From Chloroflexota bacterium (GTDB lineage: Bacteria; Chloroflexota; Dehalococcoidia; Bin125): DNA of 38,049 nucleotides. Each line of letters opens with the position of its first letter. Position 1 is the stretch's first letter. The stretch is from NCBI GenBank assembly GCA_003228175.2, contig QGNQ01000018.1, positions 1 to 38,049 on the forward strand, written 5' to 3'. Below the pieces are notes generated by a model, which saw nothing but the letters and a program-made list of their open reading frames with translations, did not search any database and had not been told where the DNA came from. This document shows, one piece after another, positions 1-7,900 of this stretch. A program made the translations under genes and the position numbers.

Positions 1-488
1 AGGGTCGCGGTGGCATGCGCGCCAAGGTCCAGGCGGCCACCCGTGCCGCCACCGCCGGGACCACCGTCGTGATTGCAGACGGCGCCGAGCCGGACGCGCT
101 CCTACGCATTGCCAGGGGTGAGCCGCTCGGCACCCGCTTCCCGGCCCGCGCGACCCGTGTCGAGAGTCGCAAGCGTTGGCTGCTCTCCGGCGTCTCCACC
201 GTTGGAGAAATTCGCATCGATGCGGGCGCCGCGGCAGCGCTGCGTCGCGATGGCCGCAGTCTGCTGCCGGCCGGCATCGTTGGTGTCCAGGGAGGATTCC
301 TGCGGGGAGACATCGTGCAGGTGCGGGACGCGGAGGGGCGCCGTCTGGGGGTGGGGATCAGCGACTACGCCTCGGACGACGTGGAGCGCATCCGCGGACA
401 GCGCTCCGGCGAAATCGAGACGATCCTCGGCTACGCCTACGGCGACGAGGTCATCCATCGCAACAACCTGGCGATCGCGGAGCCCTGA
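1..488 (+). CDS. proB: Glutamate 5-kinase, C-terminal part (5' end outside window)
   Basis: Glutamate 5-kinase phosphorylates L-glutamate with ATP in the first step of proline synthesis, in the cytoplasm. The reading frame is open from the window edge, so the gene is truncated on the left. The first visible residues, GRGGMRAKVQAA, match the end of the amino-acid-kinase domain (family pattern GTGGM-x-K). They are followed by a PUA domain, recognisable in segments such as RWLLSG, LLPAGIVGVQGGF and RGQRSGEI-x-LGY, and the protein ends at its usual place. proA lies downstream on the same strand, with one small ORF between them, which supports a proline operon. The kinase active site is not in the window. 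Confidence 0.93.
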   Translation, partial: GRGGMRAKVQAATRAATAGTTVVIADGAEPDALLRIARGEPLGTRFPARATRVESRKRWLLSGVSTVGEIRIDAGAAAALRRDGRSLLPAGIVGVQGGFLRGDIVQVRDAEGRRLGVGISDYASDDVERIRGQRSGEIETILGYAYGDEVIHRNNLAIAEP

Positions 489-606
489 TCGCTCGCCCGC
501 GTCACCCTTACGCTCGCTCATGACCACTGGCGCGACGCCAGCCGGTAGAATCGACTCCAACACTTCCGCCGGCGGCGGCGGATCAACTCAGAACGGCGTC
601 CCGCGA

Positions 607-921
607 GTGCCCAGCCTTCGCAAGCGCAAAGACTTCAGCGCCACCCTGCTCAGCCAGGGCGGTCAACCGCTGAGCGACTGCTGGGTCTTCATAGAGATCG
701 AGACGACGGTCACGGATGCAGGGCGCAGCACGACGTGGGAAGGCCGGATCACGTCGCTGTCCGAGCCGCAGCACGCCTACGGCGGGCTCTACGGCCTGCG
801 ACCCAAGGACGGTCAGGACACGGCCCGCGTCGATGTCTTGCGCGGGGCGGAAGCCCGATTGGGCATTACCAGCGACGAATACCAGTTCCGCGGTCTTAGC
901 GACCCACCGCAGATCCCTTGA
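607..921 (+). CDS. Small hypothetical protein between proB and proA
   Basis: I do not recognise this protein of about 104 residues. It is read from GTG 607; an in-frame ATG at 520 is also possible and would add a Ser/Gly-rich leader. The body looks like a small mixed beta protein, with LSDCWVFIEIETTV, EGRITSLSEP and YGGLYGLRPKDG. No membrane segment or known motif is visible. A TAGAAT hexamer at 546-551 could be a -10 box and would favour the 607 start, but there is no clear Shine-Dalgarno sequence. The gene ends 13 nt before proA, so the two are probably cotranscribed. It could be a spurious frame, but its composition is ordinary and no other frame explains this gap. Confidence 0.5.
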   Translation: MPSLRKRKDFSATLLSQGGQPLSDCWVFIEIETTVTDAGRSTTWEGRITSLSEPQHAYGGLYGLRPKDGQDTARVDVLRGAEARLGITSDEYQFRGLSDPPQIP

Positions 922-934
922 CGATGGCTACAGC

Positions 935-2233
935 ATGACCACCACCAACAGCGACGCCGCTCGCGCCTCCCAGACTGAGACGCTCCGCGCCCAAGTCAGC
1001 GCGGCGCGCGCCGGCAGCCGCGCGCTCGCCGTCGCCACAACGGAGCGCAAGAACGCCGCGCTGGCCGCGATCGCCGCCGGGCTCCGCGCCCGGAGCGACG
1101 AAGTCGTCGCGGCGAACGAGCGCGACTTCGCGAAGGCCCGGGAGGATGGCGCGCCCCAATCCGCGATCGATCGCATTCGCTTGGGCGCGGAGCGGGTCGA
1201 GGGGCTGGCCGCGTCGATGGCGGACGTGATCGCGTTGCAGGACCCCGTGGGTCAGACGATCGATTCGGCAACGCGGCCCAACGGACTCGTTGTGGGACGG
1301 ATCCGCGTGCCCCTGGGCGTGATCGCGGCGATCTATGAGAACCGTCCCAACGTCACGATCGACATTGCCGCCTTGTGCCTCAAGAGCGGCAACGCCTGCG
1401 TCTTGCGCGGTGGTCGCGAAGCGCTGGAAAGCAACCGCGTGCTCGCGGCGATCGTCACCAAGGCACTGATCGACACCGGACTGCCCGGCGGTGCGGTGCA
1501 ATTCATCGCCAACCCAGATCGGGCGCTCGTCGGTGAGCTGCTGCAGATGAACGACCTGATCGACCTGATGATCCCGCGCGGCGGCAAGGGCCTCGTCGAA
1601 CGCGTCCGCGACGAAGCGACGATGCCCGTCGTGGCGGGGGGCATCGGCATCTGCCACACCTACGTCGACGGCTCCGCCGATCTCCCCATGGCGCTGGAGA
1701 TCGTCGATAACGCCAAAACGCGCCGGGTATCGATCTGCAACGCCTTGGACGTGGTCCTTCTGCACGCCGACGTCGCGCGGCCGTTCCTCGCGGAGCTGGC
1801 GGCCCGCTGGGGCGCCAGTGTCGAGTTGCGCGCCGATCCCACGGCGGCCGCCCTCCTCAACGGATCGGCCGCGCGCGTGGTCCCGGCCGGCGCTGACGAC
1901 TTCGACACCGAGTTCCTCGACATGATCGCCGCCGTCCATGTCGTGGAGTCCGCTGAGGAGGCCCTGGCCCACATCGCCGCGCACGGTTCCGGGCATTCGG
2001 AGGCGATCGTGACCCGCGACTTCCCCTTGGCAGAGCGCTTCCTGCGCGAGGTCGACGCCTCCACGGTCTACGTCAACGCCTCTACCCAATTCACGGACGG
2101 GGCGGAGTTCGGCCTGGGCGCGGAAGTGGGAATCAGCACCGGCAAGCTGCATGCCCGCGGACCCATGGGCCTGCGCGAGCTGACATCGTACAAATGGGTC
2201 GTTCGCGGCCAGGGGCAGACTCGCGCGCACTAG
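935..2233 (+). CDS. proA: Gamma-glutamyl phosphate reductase
   Basis: This enzyme reduces gamma-glutamyl phosphate with NADPH to glutamate-5-semialdehyde, the second step of proline synthesis. The 432-residue product is close to the normal family length of about 415-430. Recognisable segments are PLGVIAAIYENRPNVT (about residues 126-141), LKSGNACVLRGG (149-160), LIDLMIPRGGKGLV (208-221) and NAKTRRVSICNALD, which carries the probable catalytic Cys268. The C-terminal QFTDGAEFGLGAEVGIST and RGPMGLRELT segments are diagnostic. ATG 935 is chosen because upstream codons in the same frame add sequence unlike the family. It follows proB and the small ORF on the same strand. Confidence 0.97.
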   Translation: MTTTNSDAARASQTETLRAQVSAARAGSRALAVATTERKNAALAAIAAGLRARSDEVVAANERDFAKAREDGAPQSAIDRIRLGAERVEGLAASMADVIALQDPVGQTIDSATRPNGLVVGRIRVPLGVIAAIYENRPNVTIDIAALCLKSGNACVLRGGREALESNRVLAAIVTKALIDTGLPGGAVQFIANPDRALVGELLQMNDLIDLMIPRGGKGLVERVRDEATMPVVAGGIGICHTYVDGSADLPMALEIVDNAKTRRVSICNALDVVLLHADVARPFLAELAARWGASVELRADPTAAALLNGSAARVVPAGADDFDTEFLDMIAAVHVVESAEEALAHIAAHGSGHSEAIVTRDFPLAERFLREVDASTVYVNASTQFTDGAEFGLGAEVGISTGKLHARGPMGLRELTSYKWVVRGQGQTRAH

Positions 2234-2297
2234 GCCCGATACACTGCAGCGACCCGGCGAGCCTCTTCACAGGCTTCGCGGCCGGTAGGAGCGCGGC

Positions 2298-2678
2298 ATG
2301 TTCAACTACGAGCGCGAGAGCCGGACACCGCAGTCCGAGGCCTACCTGATCGAAAACGAACACGGCAGCCGCGCCCGCGCGGACCTGCACTTCACGCCGT
2401 CCATCGTCTACAGCACACTCTGCGTGCCCACGGACTGGAGCGAGGACGACATCCGCGACGTGATCGCCGACCTGGATGACCGCATCGTGCGCACCGCCGA
2501 CCCCTTCCGGGAGGACTTCGTCGTCACGGTCTGGGCAGGCGACGAGCTCGCGGTCTACTCCGACGAAGAATCGCTGAATGACTTCGCCATCGCGGGCGCG
2601 GCTGCCAGCCCGCGTCACCCGACGCGGACTGACCGGGCCGGGCCAGACGAAGCGGCGGATCGCCACGCACGGGGATGA
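2298..2678 (+). CDS. Acidic hypothetical protein
   Basis: I do not recognise this 126-residue protein. ATG 2298 is preceded by a good Shine-Dalgarno stretch (TAGGAG, about 2287-2292). A TACACT hexamer at 2240-2245, just after proA, may be a -10 box. The first 95 residues look folded and acidic, with SIVYSTLCVPTDWSEDDI, VIADLDDRIV and FVVTVWAGDEL suggesting alternating strand and helix. The last 30 residues are Pro/Arg/Asp-rich and probably disordered. There is no signal peptide or membrane helix. It is followed after 16 nt by another acidic hypothetical gene, so the two may be cotranscribed and could have a shared role. Confidence 0.7.
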   Translation: MFNYERESRTPQSEAYLIENEHGSRARADLHFTPSIVYSTLCVPTDWSEDDIRDVIADLDDRIVRTADPFREDFVVTVWAGDELAVYSDEESLNDFAIAGAAASPRHPTRTDRAGPDEAADRHARG

Positions 2679-2694
2679 GGGGCAGGACAAGACC

Positions 2695-3174
2695 ATGACG
2701 GATTCCGCTGATTCAGTTGAGATGCCGCAGGCTGACGCCACCGAGGACGTCACGGACGCGCTCGACATGCTCTTCAAAGGGCGTATCGAAGAGTTGATTC
2801 CACCGGAGGAATTGGGCGAGTTCCACGACTTCATCCGCGAAGAGGCGATCATGCGCCGCCGCTTCGCGGTCTCGTTCCGGCTCGATTGCGGCTGCCTGGC
2901 CTGGATCGGCTACGCCTTGGCGAACGTCGTCACGCACGAGGAGGGGATGGAGTTCACCGCCAACCCCACGCAGTCGTTCATTCCCGACCACGAGCCGGAC
3001 GTCGAGCACCCCGAAGGCCCCACCGAGGATCCGCCGGAAGAGTTCGAAGACTGGCCCATCTGGCCCTTCGAGATCTACCAAGACGAGGCCGACGAGATCG
3101 ACGCCGACGAAGCGGTCGATCCGGCCGCCACCGGCAGCGCCGCCGCGGCGGAAGATGCGCTGAGCACGGACTAA
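2695..3174 (+). CDS. Acidic hypothetical protein with a CGC motif
   Basis: I do not recognise this 159-residue protein. ATG 2695 follows a purine-rich GAGGGGCAGG ribosome-binding stretch, so it is preferred over the earlier in-frame ATG at 2578, which lies inside the upstream gene. Residues 1-45 are acidic. A middle part, FDFI-like helix then RRRFAVSFRLDCGCLAWIGY, contains the close cysteine pair C-G-C. The rest is strongly acidic and proline-rich (many Asp/Glu, PEEFEDWPIWPFEIY), ending in an Ala/Asp tail that is probably disordered. No catalytic motif is visible. The CGC pair could bind metal together with outside ligands, but there are no further cysteines in the protein. Confidence 0.75.
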   Translation: MTDSADSVEMPQADATEDVTDALDMLFKGRIEELIPPEELGEFHDFIREEAIMRRRFAVSFRLDCGCLAWIGYALANVVTHEEGMEFTANPTQSFIPDHEPDVEHPEGPTEDPPEEFEDWPIWPFEIYQDEADEIDADEAVDPAATGSAAAAEDALSTD

Positions 3175-3201
3175 CTCGGCCAATAGCGGCCCGAGGGGCG
3201 T

Positions 3202-3954
3202 ATGCCCAGCCGGTATCGCGCGATCTTCTTCGATCTGGACGGCACGTTGATCGAAGAGCGTGCGGGCATCGTCGAGGCGCGCGCGGCCGTCGTCGCGGCG
3301 CTCCGGGAGCGCGGGCACGCAGTCAGCCTCACCGCCTATGCAGACGCCGCCGAGGCGGTGATCCAAGAGGTGCTGGTCGCGAACGGCGGTAGCTGGCCGC
3401 CCGCCTTTTCGCGGCTGCACGCGATCACCAACACGCTGGCCCGCCTCGCCCTCCCCACCACCGATGCCGCCGCGCTCGCCGATGTCCACTTGCGCGCGCG
3501 TTTGGATCACCTCACCCTGTTGGACGGCGCGCAGACTGCGGTCGATTGGGCCCATGAGGATCACCCGCTGGGGATGATCACGAACGGACCGGGCCCTGAG
3601 CAGCGCGAGAAGCTGCATCGTTCCGGACTCGCCCACCGGTTCGAGACGGTCACCGTCTCCGGCGAGGTCGGGTTCGGCAAGCCGGATGCGGCAATCTTCG
3701 AGCAGGCGCTGTCATCGCTCGAAGTTGCCGCGTCGGACTCGGTCTACGTGGGCAACAACTTCCACGGCGACATCCTTGGCGCGCTGGGCGCCGGCATGGA
3801 CGCCGTTTGGTTGCGGGACGGCAACCGCCCACCGCCGGCGGAAGCGTCGGATTGTGGCTGCGCGACAATCACATCAATGCGGGAGCTGCCAACATCAGTG
3901 GCGGCCCGCTCTGCGGAATCCGAACCACGGGAATCGACGGGAGAAGTGACCTGA
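3202..3954 (+). CDS. HAD-superfamily hydrolase
   Basis: This is a haloacid-dehalogenase-fold hydrolase, probably a small-molecule phosphatase, of 250 residues. Motif I is FFDLDGT with nucleophile Asp11 and general acid Asp13. Motif II is MITNG (Thr127). Motif III is the lysine of GFGKPD (Lys160). Motif IV reads YVGNNFHGDI: the first acidic residue seen in many relatives is Asn here and Asp190 is kept, a pattern tolerated in the family. A helical cap lies between motifs I and II (about 17-100). ATG 3202 has a GAGGGG ribosome site upstream. Its TGA overlaps the ATG of the next gene, which implies coupled translation. The substrate cannot be told from sequence; the last 35 residues are poorly conserved in type. 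Confidence 0.88.
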   Translation: MPSRYRAIFFDLDGTLIEERAGIVEARAAVVAALRERGHAVSLTAYADAAEAVIQEVLVANGGSWPPAFSRLHAITNTLARLALPTTDAAALADVHLRARLDHLTLLDGAQTAVDWAHEDHPLGMITNGPGPEQREKLHRSGLAHRFETVTVSGEVGFGKPDAAIFEQALSSLEVAASDSVYVGNNFHGDILGALGAGMDAVWLRDGNRPPPAEASDCGCATITSMRELPTSVAARSAESEPRESTGEVT

Positions 3955-4373
3955 TGGCACAAATGACGGAAGCGCAACGTGACGCGTTCTTGGCGGGACG
4001 CCGCTACGGCATCCTGACCACCAACGGCTACGACGGGGTGCCGCTGCCCATTCCTCTGTGGTTCGAGTGGGACGGTGATCGGGCGCGTCTCTTCAGCAGC
4101 GCCACGGCGCCCAAACTGCGTCGCATCGCCGCCGACCCCCGCGTCGCGCTGCTGGCCGCGAACAACCCGGACGAGCCGGAGCAATGGGTGATCATCAAGG
4201 GCCGGGCGGCCGTCGTCGAGGGGGACGCCTACCCCTTGGCCCAGCGCCTGGCCGCGCGCTACTGGGATCTGACCGATCCGGCCAAAGCACAAACGCTGAA
4301 GGATTGGGCCTCGGAGTCCTGGGCGATCGTGAAAATCGTGCCGGAGACGATCCTCAGTTCCGCCAACGCCTAG
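3954..4373 (+). CDS. Pyridoxamine 5'-phosphate oxidase-like split-barrel protein (FMN or F420 binding)
   Basis: This 139-residue protein fits the PPOX/FDOR split-barrel superfamily, whose members bind FMN or F420 and act as small oxidoreductases in the cytoplasm. The N-terminus (YGILTTNGYDGVPLPIPLWF) is the typical first strand pair. It is followed by SSATAPKLRRIAADPRVALL, the usual cofactor-phosphate-contacting segment, then WVIIKGRAAVVEG. The longer frame starts at 3807, but ATG 3954 is chosen because it overlaps the stop of the HAD gene (TGATG) and follows a GGGAGAAG ribosome site. The sequence does not decide between FMN and F420. The gene converges on the transketolase genes with only 20 nt between. 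Confidence 0.82.
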   Translation: MAQMTEAQRDAFLAGRRYGILTTNGYDGVPLPIPLWFEWDGDRARLFSSATAPKLRRIAADPRVALLAANNPDEPEQWVIIKGRAAVVEGDAYPLAQRLAARYWDLTDPAKAQTLKDWASESWAIVKIVPETILSSANA

Positions 4374-4393
4374 GCACGCTGAAAACAGGGCGG

Positions 4394-5347
4394 CTACTTC
4401 CGCGCGAGTACCCGGCCCACCGCATCCGCGATGCCGCCCGGCGTCAGGGCATGCCGCTCCAGTAGCTGTGTCCACGTGCCGGACTCGCCGTAGCGGTCCT
4501 GCACACCCACCTGCTCCATTGGCGTGGGCGCGTTCAGCGCCAGCCAGCGCGCCACAGCACTGCCCAGGCCGCCAATCACGTTGTGCTCCTCAGCCGTCAC
4601 GATGGCCCCCGTCTCGCGCGCCGCGGCGGCGAGCGCCTGCTCGTCCAGTGGCTTGATCGTCGCCATGTTCAGCACCCGCACGGAGACGCCTTGTTCCGCG
4701 AGCGTCGCGGCGGCCTGCAACGCCGCTCCCACAAGCAGCCCGCAAGCGACAACGGTGACATCGTCCCCGGCCCGCGCGAGGTCCGCCTTGCCGACCTGAA
4801 AGTCGTAGGCCGCGTCGTAGATCACGGGAATCTTGGGCCGCCCCATACGGATGTAGAAGGGGCCGTCCGTCATCGCAGCGGCGGTCAGCGCCATCTCGGT
4901 CTCAACGACATCGGCCGGCACGATCACCCGCATGTTGGCGAGCGAGGTCATCAGCGCGAGATCCTCGAGCGCCTGCGCCGAGGCCCCGTCCTCCCCCACA
5001 CTGACGCCACCATGGCTCGCGACGAGCTTCACGTTCAGCTTCGGCTGGGCCACCCCCACGCGGATCTGATCGAAGCAGTGCCCCGGCATGAACACCGCGA
5101 AGGACGCGGCGAACGCCACTTTGCCGGCCGCCGCCAATCCCGCCGCCATGTTGACCATGTTCGCCTCGGCGGCGCCCACCGTGTACCAGCGATCCGGGTA
5201 GGCCTTGCCCAACTTGTTGCCGCCGGTGGAGGCGGACAGGTCGGCGTCGAGCGCGACAAGGTCCACACCCGCCTCGACCAGCTTGACGAGCGTCGGCCCG
5301 TAGGCCTCACGCGTGGCGGCAGTACGCACCGCGTCGGCGGTGGTCAT
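4394..5347 (-). CDS. Transketolase, C-terminal subunit
   Basis: This 317-residue protein holds the pyrimidine-binding and C-terminal domains of transketolase, which moves two-carbon units between sugar phosphates in the pentose phosphate or Calvin pathway. Family features are VALDADLSAST, the catalytic-glutamate region GAAEANMVNMAAGLA (about 58-72), AVFMPGHCFDQIR, and SHGGVSVGEDGASAQALED (about 109-127). The C-terminal domain follows (VRVLNMATIKPLDE). Its ATG overlaps the stop of the N-terminal subunit gene by 4 nt (ATGA), so the halves are probably translated in a coupled way and must pair to be active. A 1-deoxyxylulose-5-phosphate synthase half is less likely because the motifs are of the split transketolase type. 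Confidence 0.93.
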   Translation of the reverse strand: MTTADAVRTAATREAYGPTLVKLVEAGVDLVALDADLSASTGGNKLGKAYPDRWYTVGAAEANMVNMAAGLAAAGKVAFAASFAVFMPGHCFDQIRVGVAQPKLNVKLVASHGGVSVGEDGASAQALEDLALMTSLANMRVIVPADVVETEMALTAAAMTDGPFYIRMGRPKIPVIYDAAYDFQVGKADLARAGDDVTVVACGLLVGAALQAAATLAEQGVSVRVLNMATIKPLDEQALAAAARETGAIVTAEEHNVIGGLGSAVARWLALNAPTPMEQVGVQDRYGESGTWTQLLERHALTPGGIADAVGRVLARK

Positions 5348-6192
5348 GCGCCGCTCCCCTCAAAGCCGAGATCGCGCAGCGCCTGAGCAAGTTGCTCGTC
5401 GGACGGGCCCTTGCCGTGCCAGCCACCGGGGTTCTCTTCCATAAAGGAGACCCCCTTGCCTTTGTGGGTCGGGGCGATCACCACCTGGGGCTGACCGCTG
5501 GTCACGCGCGCCTCCTCCAGCGCCGTGATCACCTGTCGCACATCGTGGCCGTCGGAGATCTCAATGACGTGCCAGCCGAACGCCCGCCACTTCTCCGCCA
5601 ACGGGTCCATGCGCATGATCTCGGCCTCAGGACCGTCGTTCTGGAAGCGGTTGCGATCGACGATCGCAGTCACACTGTCGAAGCCGAAGTGCGCGGCGGC
5701 CATCGCAGCCTCCCAGTTCTGGCCCTCGTTGAGCTCCCCATCGCCCAGCAGGCAGTAGGTGCGACGGGCGGCGCCGTCGAGTCGGGCCGCCAGCGCCAAG
5801 CCCAGGCTGAAGGAGAGCCCCATGCCCAGCGCGCCACCGCTCATCTCCACGCCGACGGGCTTGCCCCGCACGACGTGCCCTTGCAGCTCTGTCCCCAGCT
5901 GCCGGAACGTCCGCAGCTGATCGACATCGAAGTAGCCTGCCTCCGCCAACGTCGCGTAGACGACCGGCGTCGCGTGCCCCTTGCTCATTACGAAGCGGTC
6001 CCGCTCCGGCCAATCCGGTCGCGCCGCGTCGTAGCGCAGCACCCCGCCGAAGTAGAGCGCCGTCAAAATCTCGACGGAGGACAGCGAGCCGCCGGGATGC
6101 CCGGACTGCGCCGCGTGCGTCATCTCCACAATGTGACGACGGATGCGGCGCGCCGTGTGCTGGAGTTCCTCCAGCGAGCTGAGCGTGGTCAT
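5344..6192 (-). CDS. Transketolase, N-terminal subunit (thiamine diphosphate-binding)
   Basis: This 282-residue protein is the thiamine-diphosphate-binding half of a split transketolase. It has the substrate/cofactor histidine motif SGHPGGSLSS (His32), SKGHATP (about 70-76), and the TPP/Mg motif GDGELNEGQNW starting at Gly150 with a following Asn in IVDRNRFQ. The frame stays open far upstream, to 7578, but that part runs antisense to two other genes. ATG 6192 gives the normal family N-terminus and sits 57 nt downstream of a good promoter. The gene overlaps the C-terminal subunit gene by 4 nt. Single-chain transketolases of about 660 residues carry both parts, so together the two halves are near full size. 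Confidence 0.94.
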   Translation of the reverse strand: MTTLSSLEELQHTARRIRRHIVEMTHAAQSGHPGGSLSSVEILTALYFGGVLRYDAARPDWPERDRFVMSKGHATPVVYATLAEAGYFDVDQLRTFRQLGTELQGHVVRGKPVGVEMSGGALGMGLSFSLGLALAARLDGAARRTYCLLGDGELNEGQNWEAAMAAAHFGFDSVTAIVDRNRFQNDGPEAEIMRMDPLAEKWRAFGWHVIEISDGHDVRQVITALEEARVTSGQPQVVIAPTHKGKGVSFMEENPGGWHGKGPSDEQLAQALRDLGFEGSGA

Positions 6193-6248
6193 ATTGGCCC
6201 GTTCGGTTCGCGCCCCAACCAAACACGCCCGGCGGCGCGCGTGCGGCG

Positions 6249-6277
6249 AGTATATGGACGCGCTCGATGACCGTAAA
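6249..6277 (-). promoter_or_regulatory. Sigma-70-type promoter for the transketolase operon
   Basis: Read on the minus strand, TTTACG (6272-6277) and TATACT (6249-6254) are separated by exactly 17 nt. This is a close match to the bacterial housekeeping promoter. Transcription would begin near 6242, giving a leader of about 50 nt before ATG 6192. Confidence 0.75.
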
Positions 6278-6301
6278 TCGTGCGCCTCGGGCGACGCTCC
6301 C

Positions 6302-6330
6302 TTGGGACGCCATAAGCGCCCTGGTAGCCT
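6302..6330 (+). promoter_or_regulatory. Promoter of the amidohydrolase gene, probably leaderless
   Basis: TTGGGA (6302-6307) and TAGCCT (6325-6330) have a 17-nt spacer. The GTG start codon at 6337 lies 6 nt after the -10 box, right where transcription should begin. The mRNA would therefore have no 5' leader, and no Shine-Dalgarno sequence is present. It is divergent from the transketolase promoter within the same 144-nt gap. Confidence 0.7.
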
Positions 6331-6336
6331 CGCGGC

Positions 6337-7197
6337 GTGATCATCGACGCCCACACCCACGTCTTCCCGCCGGAGCTGATCGCGCGGCGGGCAGAGCTGG
6401 TGCGCAGCGAACCGGCTTTCCGAGAGGTCTACCCCGACCCGGACGCGAAACTCGCCACGGCCGACGACGTGCTCGCCGTGGTTGAGCGATCCGAACTCGA
6501 CGCGGCCGTGATCTGCAACTTCGCCTGGACCGACATCGATCGCATCCGCGAGACCAACGACTACGTGCTGGATGCGGCCCGGCGCAGCGACGGCCGCCTG
6601 ATCCCGTTCTGCATGGTGCAGGCCGCGGAGGGGGAAGCCCACGTGCGGGGCGAGATGCAACGCGTGGCGCTGGCCGGCGCGCGGGGCATCGGCGAGCTGC
6701 GACCGGAGCAACAGGGCTACTCCCTGGCGCAGGGCCGGGCTCCGTCGCTGCTCGCCTGGGGAAGCAGCGCCTTCGATCTGCAACTGCTGATTCACGTCAC
6801 GGAGCCGGTGGGGCATCGCTATCCCGGCAAGCCGGGCGCCCCCATGGCCGAGTTCGCGCAGTTCCTCAACCACCACCCGGAGGCGCAAGTGACCGGCGCG
6901 CACTGGGGCGGTGGGCTGCCGTTCTACGCGCTGATGAAGGAGGTCCGCGACGACCTGGACCGGGTCCACGTGGACAGCGCCGCGACGGGCTACCTCTATG
7001 ACGACGCCGTCTTCCGCATCGTCGGGGAGGTGTTGGGCTATGGGGCGATCCTCTTCGCCAGCGACTACCCCCTGCGCGACCCGGCGGTGGAGATCGCCCG
7101 CATCCGCGGGCTGGGCCTCCCGGCCGAAGCGGAGTCCGCCATCCTGGGCGGCAACCTGCAGCAACTCCTGCACCTGTCCGATCGTGCCGGCGTCTGA
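6337..7197 (+). CDS. Metal-dependent amidohydrolase (amidohydrolase-2 / TIM-barrel type)
   Basis: This 286-residue protein is a TIM-barrel hydrolase or decarboxylase of the amidohydrolase-2 family. It begins with the metal motif IIDAHTHVF (His6, His8). Further metal-binding positions are visible as His153 (LLIHVTEP), His189 (GAHWGGG) and Asp243 (LFASDYPL), so a complete active site is present. GTG 6337 is the only sensible start and coincides with a predicted transcription start. The substrate is not evident; relatives act on aromatic acids, lactones and hydantoin-like compounds. The stop overlaps the next gene by 14 nt, so the pair is probably one transcription unit. Confidence 0.9.
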   Translation: MIIDAHTHVFPPELIARRAELVRSEPAFREVYPDPDAKLATADDVLAVVERSELDAAVICNFAWTDIDRIRETNDYVLDAARRSDGRLIPFCMVQAAEGEAHVRGEMQRVALAGARGIGELRPEQQGYSLAQGRAPSLLAWGSSAFDLQLLIHVTEPVGHRYPGKPGAPMAEFAQFLNHHPEAQVTGAHWGGGLPFYALMKEVRDDLDRVHVDSAATGYLYDDAVFRIVGEVLGYGAILFASDYPLRDPAVEIARIRGLGLPAEAESAILGGNLQQLLHLSDRAGV

Positions 7198-7900
7198 CGG
7201 CCCAAGCGGCAACGCGGACCGCCTGCGGCTGTTCGTCGCGCTGACGCCGCCGAAGGCCGTCATCGAGGCGCTGGCGGCTGCACAAGGGTCGCTGCGAGCG
7301 GTCCTCGCGGAGGCCCAGCCGGATCTGCGACTGCGCTGGGTCGGGCCGCACGGATTCCACCTGACGCTGCGCTTCCTGGGCGACACGCCCTGCGACCGCC
7401 TCGCCGCGATCGCTGAGGCGATGCTTGCTGTCGCGGAGACCACTGCGCCGTTGTCGCTGCGCCTGGACCAACTCGGAACGTTCGGGGGACGGCGTCCGCG
7501 GGTCGTGGTCGCCTCGCTGGCCGGGGAAACCGAGGCAGACGTCGCGTCGTTGCAGGGCTGCACGACGGCCCTGAACATCGCCCTGGCCGCGCAGGGCTTC
7601 CCGATCGAGGAACGACCGCTCCGCCCTCATCTCACGCTCGCCCGCCTGCCACAGCGCGCCGATCGCGAGGCCCGGTCCGCCGTACTGCAAGCGGTCGATC
7701 GGGCGAGCGCCTTGCCCGCGATCCCCTTTCCGGCCCGGTCGATGCAGCTGATCGCCAGCGAGCTCCAACCGGGCGGCGCCCTCTATACGACACGCCTGAC
7801 GGCGCCGTTCCCGCAGTCACGTGCCCGAATTCCCCCGAAACATCCCCCGGGCGTTGAAGACCGCCATAACACCGCCACCCCGTGCGCCCGCCGGGAGTAA
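7184..7900 (+). CDS. thpR: RNA 2',3'-cyclic phosphodiesterase (2H phosphoesterase)
   Basis: The product belongs to the 2H phosphoesterase superfamily, LigT/ThpR branch, which opens 2',3'-cyclic phosphates at RNA ends. The start RLRLFVALTPP is typical. The two catalytic H-x-T motifs are both present: FHLTLRFLG (about residue 60) and PHLTLARLP (about residue 148). The 238-residue length includes a C-terminal tail of about 25 residues, rich in Pro and charged residues, that is not family-like. GTG 7184 overlaps the end of the amidohydrolase gene by 14 nt and lacks a clear ribosome site; no ATG exists near the N-terminus. The physiological substrate in bacteria is uncertain. Confidence 0.9.
   Translation: MPASDGPSGNADRLRLFVALTPPKAVIEALAAAQGSLRAVLAEAQPDLRLRWVGPHGFHLTLRFLGDTPCDRLAAIAEAMLAVAETTAPLSLRLDQLGTFGGRRPRVVVASLAGETEADVASLQGCTTALNIALAAQGFPIEERPLRPHLTLARLPQRADREARSAVLQAVDRASALPAIPFPARSMQLIASELQPGGALYTTRLTAPFPQSRARIPPKHPPGVEDRHNTATPCARRE

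Noticed and set aside
73-519. Long alternative frame over proB
   Set aside because: It reads Arg/Ser-rich sequence out of frame with the clear ProB PUA domain; only its 3' part after 607 is kept as a possible gene.
6193-7578. Upstream extension of the transketolase N-subunit reading frame on the minus strand
   Set aside because: It runs antisense to the amidohydrolase and ThpR genes, has no family similarity, and a good promoter lies inside it.
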